Assembly: GCF_029338575.1 (NCBI RefSeq)
Contig: NZ_CP119992.1
Location: forward strand, 1,302,001 to 1,366,000
Source: Halomarina halobia
Lineage (GTDB): Archaea > Halobacteriota > Halobacteria > Halobacteriales > Haloarculaceae
Direction: 5' to 3'
DNA length: 64,000 bases
The position numbers and the translations under genes were made by a program. Under the pieces are notes generated by a model. It was not told where the DNA came from. It was given only the letters and a program-made list of their open reading frames with translations, and searched no databases. Below are positions 5,798-13,270 of the stretch, piece after piece. Position 1 is the stretch's first letter, and every line of letters starts with the position of its first letter.

Positions 5798-6118
5798 AGA
5801 CGAAGCGGTGGCAAGGGCAGGGCTCCCCGGGACGGCGAACGCGGCGCGAATCACGGGCGGCGGGACATGACATACCTGGGGGCCTCGCGCGGAATGATGC
5901 GTGTGCTGTGCTCACTATCATATTGGATATAAAACTACAAGAACCTTCTGATTAGTGTGGTAAATTTACACGTCAGTATTGGTATACGGAACGTCCATTC
6001 TCGGCGAACCACTCAGCACAGGCACATACGTTTCAAGTGGAGACTGGCGGGGGAGCGTGGACAGGATCGACGAGTGCCGTTGCTGGTCGGCGGGGCGAAC
6101 AACCGGGGGCGGGGCGGG
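5798..6118. promoter_or_regulatory. AT-rich intergenic region with promoter and operator-like palindrome
   Basis: This 320-base region lies between the end of the large replication gene and the RHH gene and has no convincing gene. It holds TATATCC/GGATATAAAA (5925-5934), usable on either strand, and a perfect 10-base palindrome GTAAATTTAC (5960-5969) flanked by GTG...CAC. It is one of the most AT-rich stretches of the first 10 kb. Confidence 0.45.
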
Positions 6119-9100
6119 TTATCCGCCGCGTTCGGGCGGCGGCGTTCCACGCTCAGCGGTGTCGCGCCAGTCCCAGGTGGCGGTGACACCCCGTCCGTCC
6201 GGGTCGGCGGGAGTCGGGGGAGGAGTAATCGCCAACGACCACGTATAGGACTCCCATACGCTCTCGTCGGCGATTGTCTCTCCGCGTCCGAGGGAAACGA
6301 GGCCGGTGGTCGGCGCCTCCCCTGCTAACGCGCGATAGACGTGCGCACCGTAGTCCCCCGCGCCTTCGCGACACTCGACGCGGTCCGCCTCGACGAGGCG
6401 GCGGAGGGTCTTCCGGACGTGGTCTTTCGAGACGCCGACGGCGTCGGCCAATTCCCGCGCGGTCGCGTGCGTGCGGTCGCGGAGTGCCTCGATAATCTCC
6501 CGCTGGGTGTCGGTTGCGGTCCACTCGACGCCCGCCACCTGCAGGTCGGCGAAGCCCGGGAGCAGCGCGTCGGTGCGGACGAAGACAACGGCGTGGTTCT
6601 CGGGATCGTCGGCGTCGCGGGCATACCGGCCAGCTCCTTGCGCGACGTGGTTCTCGCGAACGCTCGCTAAGAGTGCCTGCGCGGTCGCCGCGTCGGGGCC
6701 GACGAACTCCCGGCCGTGGGCGCGGTGTTCCTCCCCGTCGTCGTCGACGGTGGTTTTCGGTCGGGCGTCGAGGCCGCACTCGGCGAGCTGGTCGAGGATC
6801 GCCTCATCGCCGGGGTCGATACACCCGTTGAGAAAGCCGACCGCCTCGCCGGCGAAGTCGTTGCGGCTCTTCTCCTCGCCGTAGTGCATCACCGCCGGCT
6901 CGTCGATGCCGACGTCGCGCATGAGTCGGTGAGTCCGATTCGCGACGCTCTTGGCGGTGATCGCCGTCCGGAAGCGGTCGCCGTATTCCGCGCGGAGGTG
7001 CTCGAGCATGGCGGTCGTCCCCCCCTCGTCGAAGTATTCCCCCTTCGTGAGCGGTCGGGTCGCGTCGCCGACTTGGACGACGACGAGGCCGCGCTCGTAG
7101 CGCCGCCAGAGTCGTCGCTCCTCGGGGTCGAGCAGGGCGTCCCGTGTGATTCCGGGGTTCGTGTTGCGCTGCCACAGCGGCATCGTCGGATGGGCGTCGA
7201 GGCCGATGACCGACCGCGCCGCCGAGAGGTCGGGCGCGGCGCGGACGGTCCGAATCGTGTTATCCTCGTCGAGGACGACCGTCACCCAGACCCGATTCCA
7301 GCCGTCGTCGTCCTGTGCCTCGTCGTCGAACCGTGGCGGTCGGTGCGGCACCGTCGCCGTTCGACGGTCGTTTGCTTGCTCCTCGGCGTTGAGGATCGCG
7401 CGGGCAAGCGCCGGCGCAAGCGTGTGCGCGTCGGCGTTCTCCAGGTACCACTCCGCGGGTGGCTCCGTATCGAGGGCGTCCCGCAGCGCCTGCCAGCGGT
7501 CGGCAAGTGACTCCCGCGGGTCGTGTTCGTTCGGCGAGAGGCCGTGCTTCCCGATTTCGACGAGGTGCTCGAACGTCCGCACCTCCGCGTCCGTCGCTTT
7601 CAGGAAGGCCGTGACGGCACGGCGCACGCGCTCTTGCGAGAGGTCGGCCGCGAAATTGGGGAGTTCGTCGAACACGTCGTTACAGCCGGCGACGAGCGAC
7701 GGCACCCGCGCGAACTGGTGGGTTGCGTGGACGACGTCGACGGCCGGCGCGCCGTCCTCGGTTCGGGGGACGCCCTCCCACTGCGTGACGGCCGGGCAGT
7801 CGTGGCCGTCGGCACAGCAGGGGAGGGGCGCGCCCTGGTCGTTGTGCTCGGCAAAGTAGGCGTGTGCGACCGAGAATGGCATGCCCCGACGGTCGCAGAC
7901 CTCGTCGAACCAGATGCTCGCGGGGACTCCGTCGATCGTCAGCGTCACGTCGGTGTCTTCGCCCGGATCATAGACCCCCTTGGCGACGGGACAGCGTTCC
8001 GTCCGCCCCTTGAGGACGGCGTACGACACGCCCGCGGCCTCGCTATCCTCGGCCGCGCCGTCCCGTGCCGCGCGCGTCTCGGAGAACTGGACGACCGGTT
8101 GCTCGTCGGTGATATCGGCGTGGTTCAGCCAGGGCTCCGTCGCGACGGTGAACGACTTACCGAGCGCCGTCGGCGCATCGAGGACGACGTCCTCACCCGC
8201 CCGCAGCGCTCGCATGATCCGGTCGCGAAGCCGACGGCGCGCCTCGGTCGTCGTCGGCCACTCAATGCCGCGCTTGCGCGCGAACCGGCGTGCCTCAGCC
8301 GGGTCAAGCGCGTCGAGCTGCCGGAGTGGCAGCGCCGAGTGCTGCTCGAGGCCCTCGAATCCCTGCTCGCGGACGTCCTCGACGTCGACGAGCGGTTGCG
8401 CGTCGGCCCACTCGTCAACCCACGCCGGGAGGTCCTCGCCGTCGCCTGAGTCGTACTCGGGGATCGCATAGCCGAGGTCGCGGAGGTGGTCCACCCCGCG
8501 GAACCAGAGTGCGCCGCGGGCGTCACGCGGCGTCGCGGTCGCCGGCGAGAGGTCGCCGCGGTCAATGAGTGCCATGACGACCGGCCCGCCGTACCCGCCC
8601 CCGCCAGTGTCCTGCCAGATATTCTCGTCGACGATGTTCGCCGTCCCGTTCGCACTCCGCCCCCACGTCGGCTTGAACGCGCGCTTGCCGTCGGACGTCG
8701 ACGCCTCATCGTTCCACGCGTGGACGATCGTGTCCTCGGCCACCCAGCGCGCGTCGAGGCGCTCGAGGGCGGCGAAGAGGTCACGAATATCGTCGGTCGT
8801 CTCCGTCGCCGCGGTCACCGTCGGTTCGTACTCGCGCGCGTCGAAGCGCTCGTACTCGCGTTCGACGTCCGGCTCTCCCCGCGGCGTCGGCAGGCGGTCG
8901 TACTCGTCGAGAATCTCGTATAGCGCCTCGTCGTCCCACTCACGCACGTCCGTCGGCGTCCCGGGAACGTGCTTGCCGGTCATGACGCAGACGCGCTTGC
9001 CGGCGTAGATCTCCACCTCGGGGACATCCTCGTTCGCCCCCCACGGCTCGGCATCGATCGCGAACGTCGCTTGCGTCAGGCCGTCAGGGAGCGCGCCGCG

Positions 9101-9793
9101 ATAGTTCGCGTGCACCCCGCTCTCCGACGTCGAAACGTCGGTATAGGTCGCGCCGAGCTGCTCGAGGAGCGAGAGAAACGTTGGGTGGACCTCCCCTGTC
9201 TCAGGACAGCGGACGTCGTCGCCGTCGACATACGCGTACGGGTCGTCCGCCTGCTGGATGAACACCCGACCGTCAAGCCGGGGGTCGTCCTCGGCGATCG
9301 CAACCGTCTCGCCGTCGACGTAGTTCTCGGTGAGCCCCCACTTCCAGCGGGCGTCCTCGTCCGCGTCGGCGTCGGGGTGGTCGCGGTCGGCCCACGGCGC
9401 GAACGGCCGCTTCTCGACATGCCCCATCCACTGCTCGCGCTCGAGCAGTTCGGCCGGCCAGACGCCACGCTGGGGGGCAATGAATTCCGCGTCGGCGTAG
9501 TCCTCCGACCGGGGATTGAGCGTATTATCCGAGGTCGTAGGCCTACCGCCGCCGCCCCCGTCGACGGGTACCCCCTCGCCGTCGGCCATGTCTTCAGTCC
9601 GACAGACCGAATCTGACACATCTTCGCCCCTCTCAGCGGGAGTGGTATGGTCGGATTTCGTGATAGGTTTGCCGCCACCGAGCCCGTCGAGGTGCACCTC
9701 GCACAGCGATCCGTCGCGCGTCGGCGCCGTCGCCGCTCGCGTACAGGACGGGAGCGTACACTGCCGCGCCGGCGGCACCGTCACGCCGACCAC
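6119..9793 (-). CDS. Large primase-polymerase/P-loop replication protein
   Basis: This protein has 1224 residues from GTG 9793. Residues 12-35 form a small zinc finger (C-x4-C...C-x2-H). Residues about 110-300 resemble an AEP/PrimPol-type domain (YVDGDDV near 187-193 and STSESGVH near 221-228). A P-loop-like APTALGKSF at about 540-548 and a Walker-B-like NDVFDE near 705 suggest a helicase-type ATPase. A winged helix with RELADAVGVSKDHVRKTLRRL lies close to the C-terminus (about 1115-1170). This layout fits replication initiator/primase-helicases of haloarchaeal plasmids and proviruses. A TATA-like CATATT (about 9825-9830, minus strand) lies about 34 bases upstream of the GTG. It is the core replication gene of the putative integrated element. 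Confidence 0.8.
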   Translation of the reverse strand: MVGVTVPPARQCTLPSCTRAATAPTRDGSLCEVHLDGLGGGKPITKSDHTTPAERGEDVSDSVCRTEDMADGEGVPVDGGGGGRPTTSDNTLNPRSEDYADAEFIAPQRGVWPAELLEREQWMGHVEKRPFAPWADRDHPDADADEDARWKWGLTENYVDGETVAIAEDDPRLDGRVFIQQADDPYAYVDGDDVRCPETGEVHPTFLSLLEQLGATYTDVSTSESGVHANYRGALPDGLTQATFAIDAEPWGANEDVPEVEIYAGKRVCVMTGKHVPGTPTDVREWDDEALYEILDEYDRLPTPRGEPDVEREYERFDAREYEPTVTAATETTDDIRDLFAALERLDARWVAEDTIVHAWNDEASTSDGKRAFKPTWGRSANGTANIVDENIWQDTGGGGYGGPVVMALIDRGDLSPATATPRDARGALWFRGVDHLRDLGYAIPEYDSGDGEDLPAWVDEWADAQPLVDVEDVREQGFEGLEQHSALPLRQLDALDPAEARRFARKRGIEWPTTTEARRRLRDRIMRALRAGEDVVLDAPTALGKSFTVATEPWLNHADITDEQPVVQFSETRAARDGAAEDSEAAGVSYAVLKGRTERCPVAKGVYDPGEDTDVTLTIDGVPASIWFDEVCDRRGMPFSVAHAYFAEHNDQGAPLPCCADGHDCPAVTQWEGVPRTEDGAPAVDVVHATHQFARVPSLVAGCNDVFDELPNFAADLSQERVRRAVTAFLKATDAEVRTFEHLVEIGKHGLSPNEHDPRESLADRWQALRDALDTEPPAEWYLENADAHTLAPALARAILNAEEQANDRRTATVPHRPPRFDDEAQDDDGWNRVWVTVVLDEDNTIRTVRAAPDLSAARSVIGLDAHPTMPLWQRNTNPGITRDALLDPEERRLWRRYERGLVVVQVGDATRPLTKGEYFDEGGTTAMLEHLRAEYGDRFRTAITAKSVANRTHRLMRDVGIDEPAVMHYGEEKSRNDFAGEAVGFLNGCIDPGDEAILDQLAECGLDARPKTTVDDDGEEHRAHGREFVGPDAATAQALLASVRENHVAQGAGRYARDADDPENHAVVFVRTDALLPGFADLQVAGVEWTATDTQREIIEALRDRTHATARELADAVGVSKDHVRKTLRRLVEADRVECREGAGDYGAHVYRALAGEAPTTGLVSLGRGETIADESVWESYTWSLAITPPPTPADPDGRGVTATWDWRDTAERGTPPPERGG

Positions 9794-9796
9794 CTC
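9779..9796. repeat. 18-base direct repeat shared with 10107-10124
   Basis: CGTCACGCCGACCACCTC occurs at 9779-9796, over the start of the large replication gene, and again at 10107-10124, over the start of the 40-residue zinc protein. Both genes therefore begin with the residues VVGVT, which suggests duplication of a translation-start cassette. Confidence 0.7.
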
Positions 9797-10004
9797 GCGC
9801 TTCCCGCGTCTGTGGGATCGGGGGAATATGAAAGCGCGGCGAGGATCTCGATGACAGTTGGGGCGGGGGGCGTCGCACCGTAATGTTCACCCCGACGCCG
9901 ACTCTTGTCAGAGACGGCCGACCACCGCTGTGGTTCGGCTGGTGTCGCTGCGCGGGGCCGGCGTGAAGTAGTGGGCACAGACGGCCCCCGTAGCGTTGCG
10001 CGAG

Positions 10005-10127
10005 TCACGGCCGACACCTCCCGTCCGCGAGCGCCGGACAGCGCTTCGCCGGTGTGTCGATCTCGCACCCGCAGTACTCGCAGATGGGTGGGTAGCGGTC
10101 GACGAGCGTCACGCCGACCACCTCCAT
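10005..10127 (-). CDS. 40-residue zinc-binding mini-protein
   Basis: The ATG at 10127 opens a 40-codon frame with CEYCGC near residues 16-21 and further cysteines near 30 and 38 (RCPAL...RC), a compact zinc-binding pattern. It shares an 18-base sequence at its start with the large replication gene downstream (both encode VVGVT), and that gene also opens with a zinc finger. The frame closes with TGA at 10007-10005. Function unknown; a DNA-binding accessory of replication or integration is plausible. Confidence 0.55.
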   Translation of the reverse strand: MEVVGVTLVDRYPPICEYCGCEIDTPAKRCPALADGRCRP

Positions 10128-10285
10128 TCCCTCACAGGACCGCCAGACGCGGGCCCCCCGCGCTTGGTATCCTGTTGAACTCCCTTCTGCGAGGGAGTAA
10201 TTGTCAGCCTAAAAGTGGCGAGCCCGGCCGATTCAGGGCCCGTACCTTGCGGTTTGGGGCCCTGGTTACGGCGCAGGAATCGGAG
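10128..10285. other. Junction segment beside the tRNA 3' end with two inverted repeats
   Basis: No gene is seen. ACTCCCT (10179-10185) pairs with AGGGAGT (10192-10198) around a 6-base loop. CAGGGCCC (10234-10241) pairs with GGGCCCTG (10257-10264). These sit where an attachment/recombination region would be expected if the element used the tRNA 3' end. Confidence 0.4.
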
Positions 10286-10357
10286 TGGACTTGCCGGGAT
10301 TTGAACCCGGGGCCTCTCCCATGCCAAGGGAGTGATCTGCCGCTGATCTACAAGCCC
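10286..10357 (-). tRNA. tRNA-Ala (anticodon GGC)
   Basis: This is a 72-base cloverleaf on the minus strand with no encoded CCA. The acceptor stem GGGCTTG pairs with CAAGTCC and contains the G3:U70 wobble that identifies alanine tRNAs. The anticodon loop TTGGCAT lies between CTCCC and GGGAG, giving anticodon GGC. The T arm reads CCGGG-TTCAAAT-CCCGG. The likely att site of the adjacent element is the 3' half, starting at 10286. Confidence 0.95.
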
Positions 10358-10556
10358 TGTGCGCAGTTCTACGTATCTCTGCCCCTCACTTAACCCCATC
10401 GAAGCGTCCGCCGCGCCCGACGGGTATTCGCACGCCGTCGGGCGGTCACGGCGGCGCGACGGACGGGTTCGGGGAGGCGGCCGCCCGTATAGAAACCGTT
10501 TTGGGGTCGACGCCACTGGGTCACGTGGGAACGGCACGGCCGCATATCCGACGTCG

Positions 10557-10641
10557 CCGCGGGCTTCCGCGGCTTGGGAGTGCGGTAGTGCACTCGCGCC
10601 AGTCGCTCGTACGCGACCGGCGCGGCGGCGCTGCAAGCGCC
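10557..10641 (+). promoter_or_regulatory. Tandem hairpins upstream of rps15
   Basis: Four perfect inverted repeats follow one another: CCGCGG-GCTT-CCGCGG (10557-10572), GAGTGC-N6-GCACTC (10578-10595), GTCGC-N6-GCGAC (10602-10617) and GGCGCT-GCA-AGCGCC (10627-10641). The rps15 ATG is 33 bases further on. A possible TATA-like box (CGTATAG) lies at about 10488-10494, which would place the hairpins in a leader of about 150 bases. The rest of the 315-base tRNA-rps15 gap shows nothing else. Confidence 0.45.
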
Positions 10642-10673
10642 ACTCGCGGTTCGTGCGGTTCCAATCTCACACC

Positions 10674-11138
10674 ATGGCACGAATGCACACGCGCCGTCGC
10701 GGGTCGTCCGGTTCGGACCGCCCGACGGCAGACGAACCACCGGAGTGGAGTGACGTAGACGCGGAGCGCATCGAGGAGCGCGTCGTCGAACTCGCGGAAC
10801 AGGGCCACGACCCGAGCGTCATCGGGGTCAAACTCCGGGACGAGGGCGTCCAGGGCGTCCCCGTCCCCGACGTGAAGCTCGCGACCGGCAAGAAGGTCAC
10901 CGAGATCCTGGACGAGAACGACGCGAGCGACGACCTCCCCGAGGACCTCCGCCACCTGCTCGCGCGCGCGATCCGCCTGCGCGAGCACATGGACGCGAAC
11001 CCGGGCGACCACCAGAACAAGCGCGCCCTGCAGAACACGGAGTCGAAGGTCCGCCGCCTGGTGAACTACTACCGCGGCGACGTCCTCGACGAGGAGTTCA
11101 AGTACACGTACGACACGGCAAAGCGCCTGCTCGAGTAA
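10674..11138 (+). CDS. rps15: Small ribosomal subunit protein uS15
   Basis: This 154-residue archaeal S15 starts at ATG 10674 (MARMHTRRRGSS). It has the archaeal N-terminal extension (SGSDRPTADEPPEW) and the conserved C-terminal half with the 16S rRNA-binding helices (LREHMDANPGDHQNKRALQNTESKVRRLVNYYRG). It binds the central domain of 16S rRNA early in 30S assembly. It heads a cluster with a RecJ-like protein, pcc1 and eS1, an arrangement widespread in haloarchaea. The structured upstream region could mediate feedback control. Confidence 0.97.
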   Translation: MARMHTRRRGSSGSDRPTADEPPEWSDVDAERIEERVVELAEQGHDPSVIGVKLRDEGVQGVPVPDVKLATGKKVTEILDENDASDDLPEDLRHLLARAIRLREHMDANPGDHQNKRALQNTESKVRRLVNYYRGDVLDEEFKYTYDTAKRLLE

Positions 11139-11153
11139 CCGACACGAAGCGAC

Positions 11154-12275
11154 ATGTCCACCGCCGGCCCCCCCGAGTCCGCCCCCGACGCCAGTGCCAT
11201 CGCCGCCCGCCTGCGCGAGGCGGCGTTCGTCCGCCTGTTCGCCGCGCCGGACGGCGACGCGCTGGCCGCGCTGGGGCTGCTCGCCAGGGCGCTCGGCGAG
11301 CGCGACGTCGCCTACCAGGCGAGCGTCACCCGCCGACCGATCGCGGACGCGGACGCCGACCTGACCGTCGCGGTCGGACGGTCCGGCGGCGACCTCGCGC
11401 TCGCGGGGACGACGGCGCTCTCGGTGACCGCGTCTGGCGTCGCCCGGGCGCTCGACGCGACGCCCGACGCGGCGCTCGCGCTCGCGGGCGCGTACGCGGC
11501 CGGCGACGATCCCGGCGCGCACGCGGACCTGCTCGACGCCGCGGGGCTCGACCGCCGGGCCGGGATCGCCGCTCCGACCGACGACCTCGCCGACGGCCTG
11601 GCGCACACCACGCTCGCGCACGCCCCGTTCTCCGGCCGCCCCGAGGCGGCCGCGAAGGCGCTCGCGGGCGTCGAGCGCGAGGGTCGAACGCTCGCGTCGC
11701 TGCTCGCGCTCTCGGTGCTCGAGGGGGCGAGCGACGCCCCGAGGGCCTCCGAGGCGGTCGAGCGCGCCCTCCGGCCCTACGCGCCGGGCGGTCCGTTCGA
11801 CACCCTGGCGGGGTACGGTGACGTGCTCGACGCCGTCGCGCGAGCGCGCCCCGGCGTCGGCGTCGCGCTGGCGCTCGGCCACGATCGCCGGGACGCCGCG
11901 CTCGACGCCTGGCGGGAGCACGCCCGCGCCGCCCACGAGGCGGTCCGCGAGGCCGCGCTCGAACGGTACGACGGCTACGTCGTCGTCCGGGCGGCCTGCG
12001 GGAGCGCGCTCGACACCGTCGCGCGCCTCGTTCGGGACTTCCGCTCACCGGAGCCGATCGCCGTCGCGATCGACGGCGAGGCCGGGTCCGCGGCCGTCGC
12101 GGCCGACCGCGACGTCGCGACGCTCGTCTCCGAGACCGCCGCGGCGGTCGGGGGACGGGCGACCGGGCGCGGGCGGCGCGCGCACGTCGACCTCGCCGAG
12201 GACGGCGAGGACGGCGAGAATGGGGCGGGGCCGGAGGCGTTCATCGAGACGCTCCGGCGGGGGCTCCGCGCATGA
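11154..12275 (+). CDS. RecJ/DHH-related protein with degenerate catalytic motifs
   Basis: This 373-residue protein lies 15 bases after rps15 and its stop overlaps pcc1. Haloarchaeal genes in this position are annotated as RecJ-like. The fold-level pattern is present (an N-terminal alpha/beta region beginning FVRLFAAPDGDALAALGLLARAL and a C-terminal DHHA1-like region with VVRAACGSALDTVARLVRDF and GGRATGRGRRAHVDLAED). The acidic metal-binding signature DxDG, the DHH motif and the GGGH motif are absent or altered. It may therefore be a non-catalytic RecJ/Cdc45-like scaffold rather than an exonuclease. The protein is unusually Ala-rich. Confidence 0.7.
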   Translation: MSTAGPPESAPDASAIAARLREAAFVRLFAAPDGDALAALGLLARALGERDVAYQASVTRRPIADADADLTVAVGRSGGDLALAGTTALSVTASGVARALDATPDAALALAGAYAAGDDPGAHADLLDAAGLDRRAGIAAPTDDLADGLAHTTLAHAPFSGRPEAAAKALAGVEREGRTLASLLALSVLEGASDAPRASEAVERALRPYAPGGPFDTLAGYGDVLDAVARARPGVGVALALGHDRRDAALDAWREHARAAHEAVREAALERYDGYVVVRAACGSALDTVARLVRDFRSPEPIAVAIDGEAGSAAVAADRDVATLVSETAAAVGGRATGRGRRAHVDLAEDGEDGENGAGPEAFIETLRRGLRA

Positions 12276-12496
12276 AGCGCGCGACGATCCGCACCCGGTT
12301 CGAGGACGCGGCGACGGTCGCCGCGGCGCTCGAACCCGACAACACCCCCGAGATGCGCACGACGGTCGAGGGGGATGTCGTCGAGACCGTCATCGAGCGC
12401 GAGACGACCGGCGGCCTCAGAACGACGGTGGACGACTACGTCACGAACCTCACGGTAGCATCGCAGTTGACCGACACAGACACCAATCATGAGTGA
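12272..12496 (+). CDS. pcc1: KEOPS complex subunit Pcc1
   Basis: This 74-residue protein matches archaeal Pcc1 in length and layout: a beta-strand region (RATIRTRFEDAATVAAALEPDNTPEM) then RTTVEGDVVETVIERETTGGLRTTVDDYVTNLTVASQL. It is the dimerisation subunit of KEOPS, which makes t6A37 on ANN-decoding tRNAs together with Kae1, Bud32 and Cgi121. Its start overlaps the RecJ-like stop (ATGA) and its stop overlaps the start of eS1, so the four genes are co-translated. Confidence 0.93.
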   Translation: MKRATIRTRFEDAATVAAALEPDNTPEMRTTVEGDVVETVIERETTGGLRTTVDDYVTNLTVASQLTDTDTNHE

Positions 12497-13124
12497 ACGA
12501 TCCGTCTCTCGACGAAAACAGGAGAAGCGCTGGTACACCGTACTCGCCCCGGAGCAATTCGACCGGGCCGAGATCGGTGAGACCACGGCCGACGACCCCG
12601 AACTGGTCTACGGCCGAACCATCGAAACGACGCTCGGCGCCATCAAGAACGACGCCAGCGAGAACAACACGAAGCTGACGTTCCAGATCAACGATGTCGG
12701 CTCGGACGCCGCCTACACGGAGTTCGTCAGACACGAGCTGACGCGCGATTACCTGCGCAGCCTCGTGCGCCGCGGCTCCTCGAAGATCGCCGCGTACGTC
12801 ACGGTCCTCACGTCGGACGACTACCGCGTGCAGCTGCAGCCCGTCGCGTTCACGACGAAGAAGGCGGACCACAGCCAGGAGAAGGCCATCCGCGACACGA
12901 TGGTCGACATCGTCCGCGAAGCGGCGCGCGAGCGTACCTTCGACGACCTCGTCGACAGCGTCGTCGAGAGCCGCCTCTCCTCGGCCATCTACGCCGAGGC
13001 CAAGAGCATCTACCCGCTCCGCCGCGTCGAGATCCAGAAGCTCACCCTCGAAGCGCGACCCGAGGAGGTCGCCGAGGAGGAGGAGACGAGCGTCGACGTC
13101 GAGGGCGAGGACGTCGAGGTCTGA
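12489..13124 (+). CDS. rps3ae: Small ribosomal subunit protein eS1 (S3Ae)
   Basis: This 211-residue archaeal/eukaryal-type S3Ae begins MSERSVSRRKQEKRWYTVLAP and contains the conserved GRTIETTLGAIKND and LTFQINDVGSDAAYTEF segments; the Glu/Asp-rich tail is typical of haloarchaea. It binds at the 30S platform near the mRNA exit. It overlaps pcc1 by 8 bases. The region to 13270 contains no gene. Confidence 0.97.
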   Translation: MSERSVSRRKQEKRWYTVLAPEQFDRAEIGETTADDPELVYGRTIETTLGAIKNDASENNTKLTFQINDVGSDAAYTEFVRHELTRDYLRSLVRRGSSKIAAYVTVLTSDDYRVQLQPVAFTTKKADHSQEKAIRDTMVDIVREAARERTFDDLVDSVVESRLSSAIYAEAKSIYPLRRVEIQKLTLEARPEEVAEEEETSVDVEGEDVEV

Positions 13125-13270
13125 ACGGCACCCCGACCGATCACCGCTTCGCTCGGCGATCGACAGTCACGGACACCGCGTACGTTTTCAGGTCGTACGT
13201 GTCCGAGCGGCCGCACTCGAGTATTCGACACCCAGCGGGCCGCGAATCGAACGCGGGTCCGACGCGGCCG

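Larger units (their letters stand above)
1..10285. mobile_element. Right-hand part of a putative integrated plasmid/provirus abutting tRNA-Ala
   Basis: This stretch is dense in small uncharacterised ORFs, wHTH/RHH/SWIM/zinc-ribbon proteins and a large primase-helicase-like protein. Everything to the right of the tRNA is chromosomal housekeeping. The region meets the 3' end of tRNA-Ala, the usual side for integration into a tRNA gene. No second copy of the tRNA 3' end and no integrase gene is seen within the window, so the left boundary must lie outside. No capsid or packaging ATPase gene is visible here. Confidence 0.55.

Noticed and set aside
1-10285. Second attachment site (copy of the tRNA-Ala 3' half) inside the window
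   Set aside because: I looked for the GGACTTGCCGGGATTTGAAC pattern and found it only in the tRNA gene itself.
13190-13270. tRNA-like T arm (GTTCGATTC between GC stems) on the minus strand
   Set aside because: The upstream part needed for a cloverleaf would lie in the metalloprotease gene and shows no matching acceptor, D or anticodon arms.
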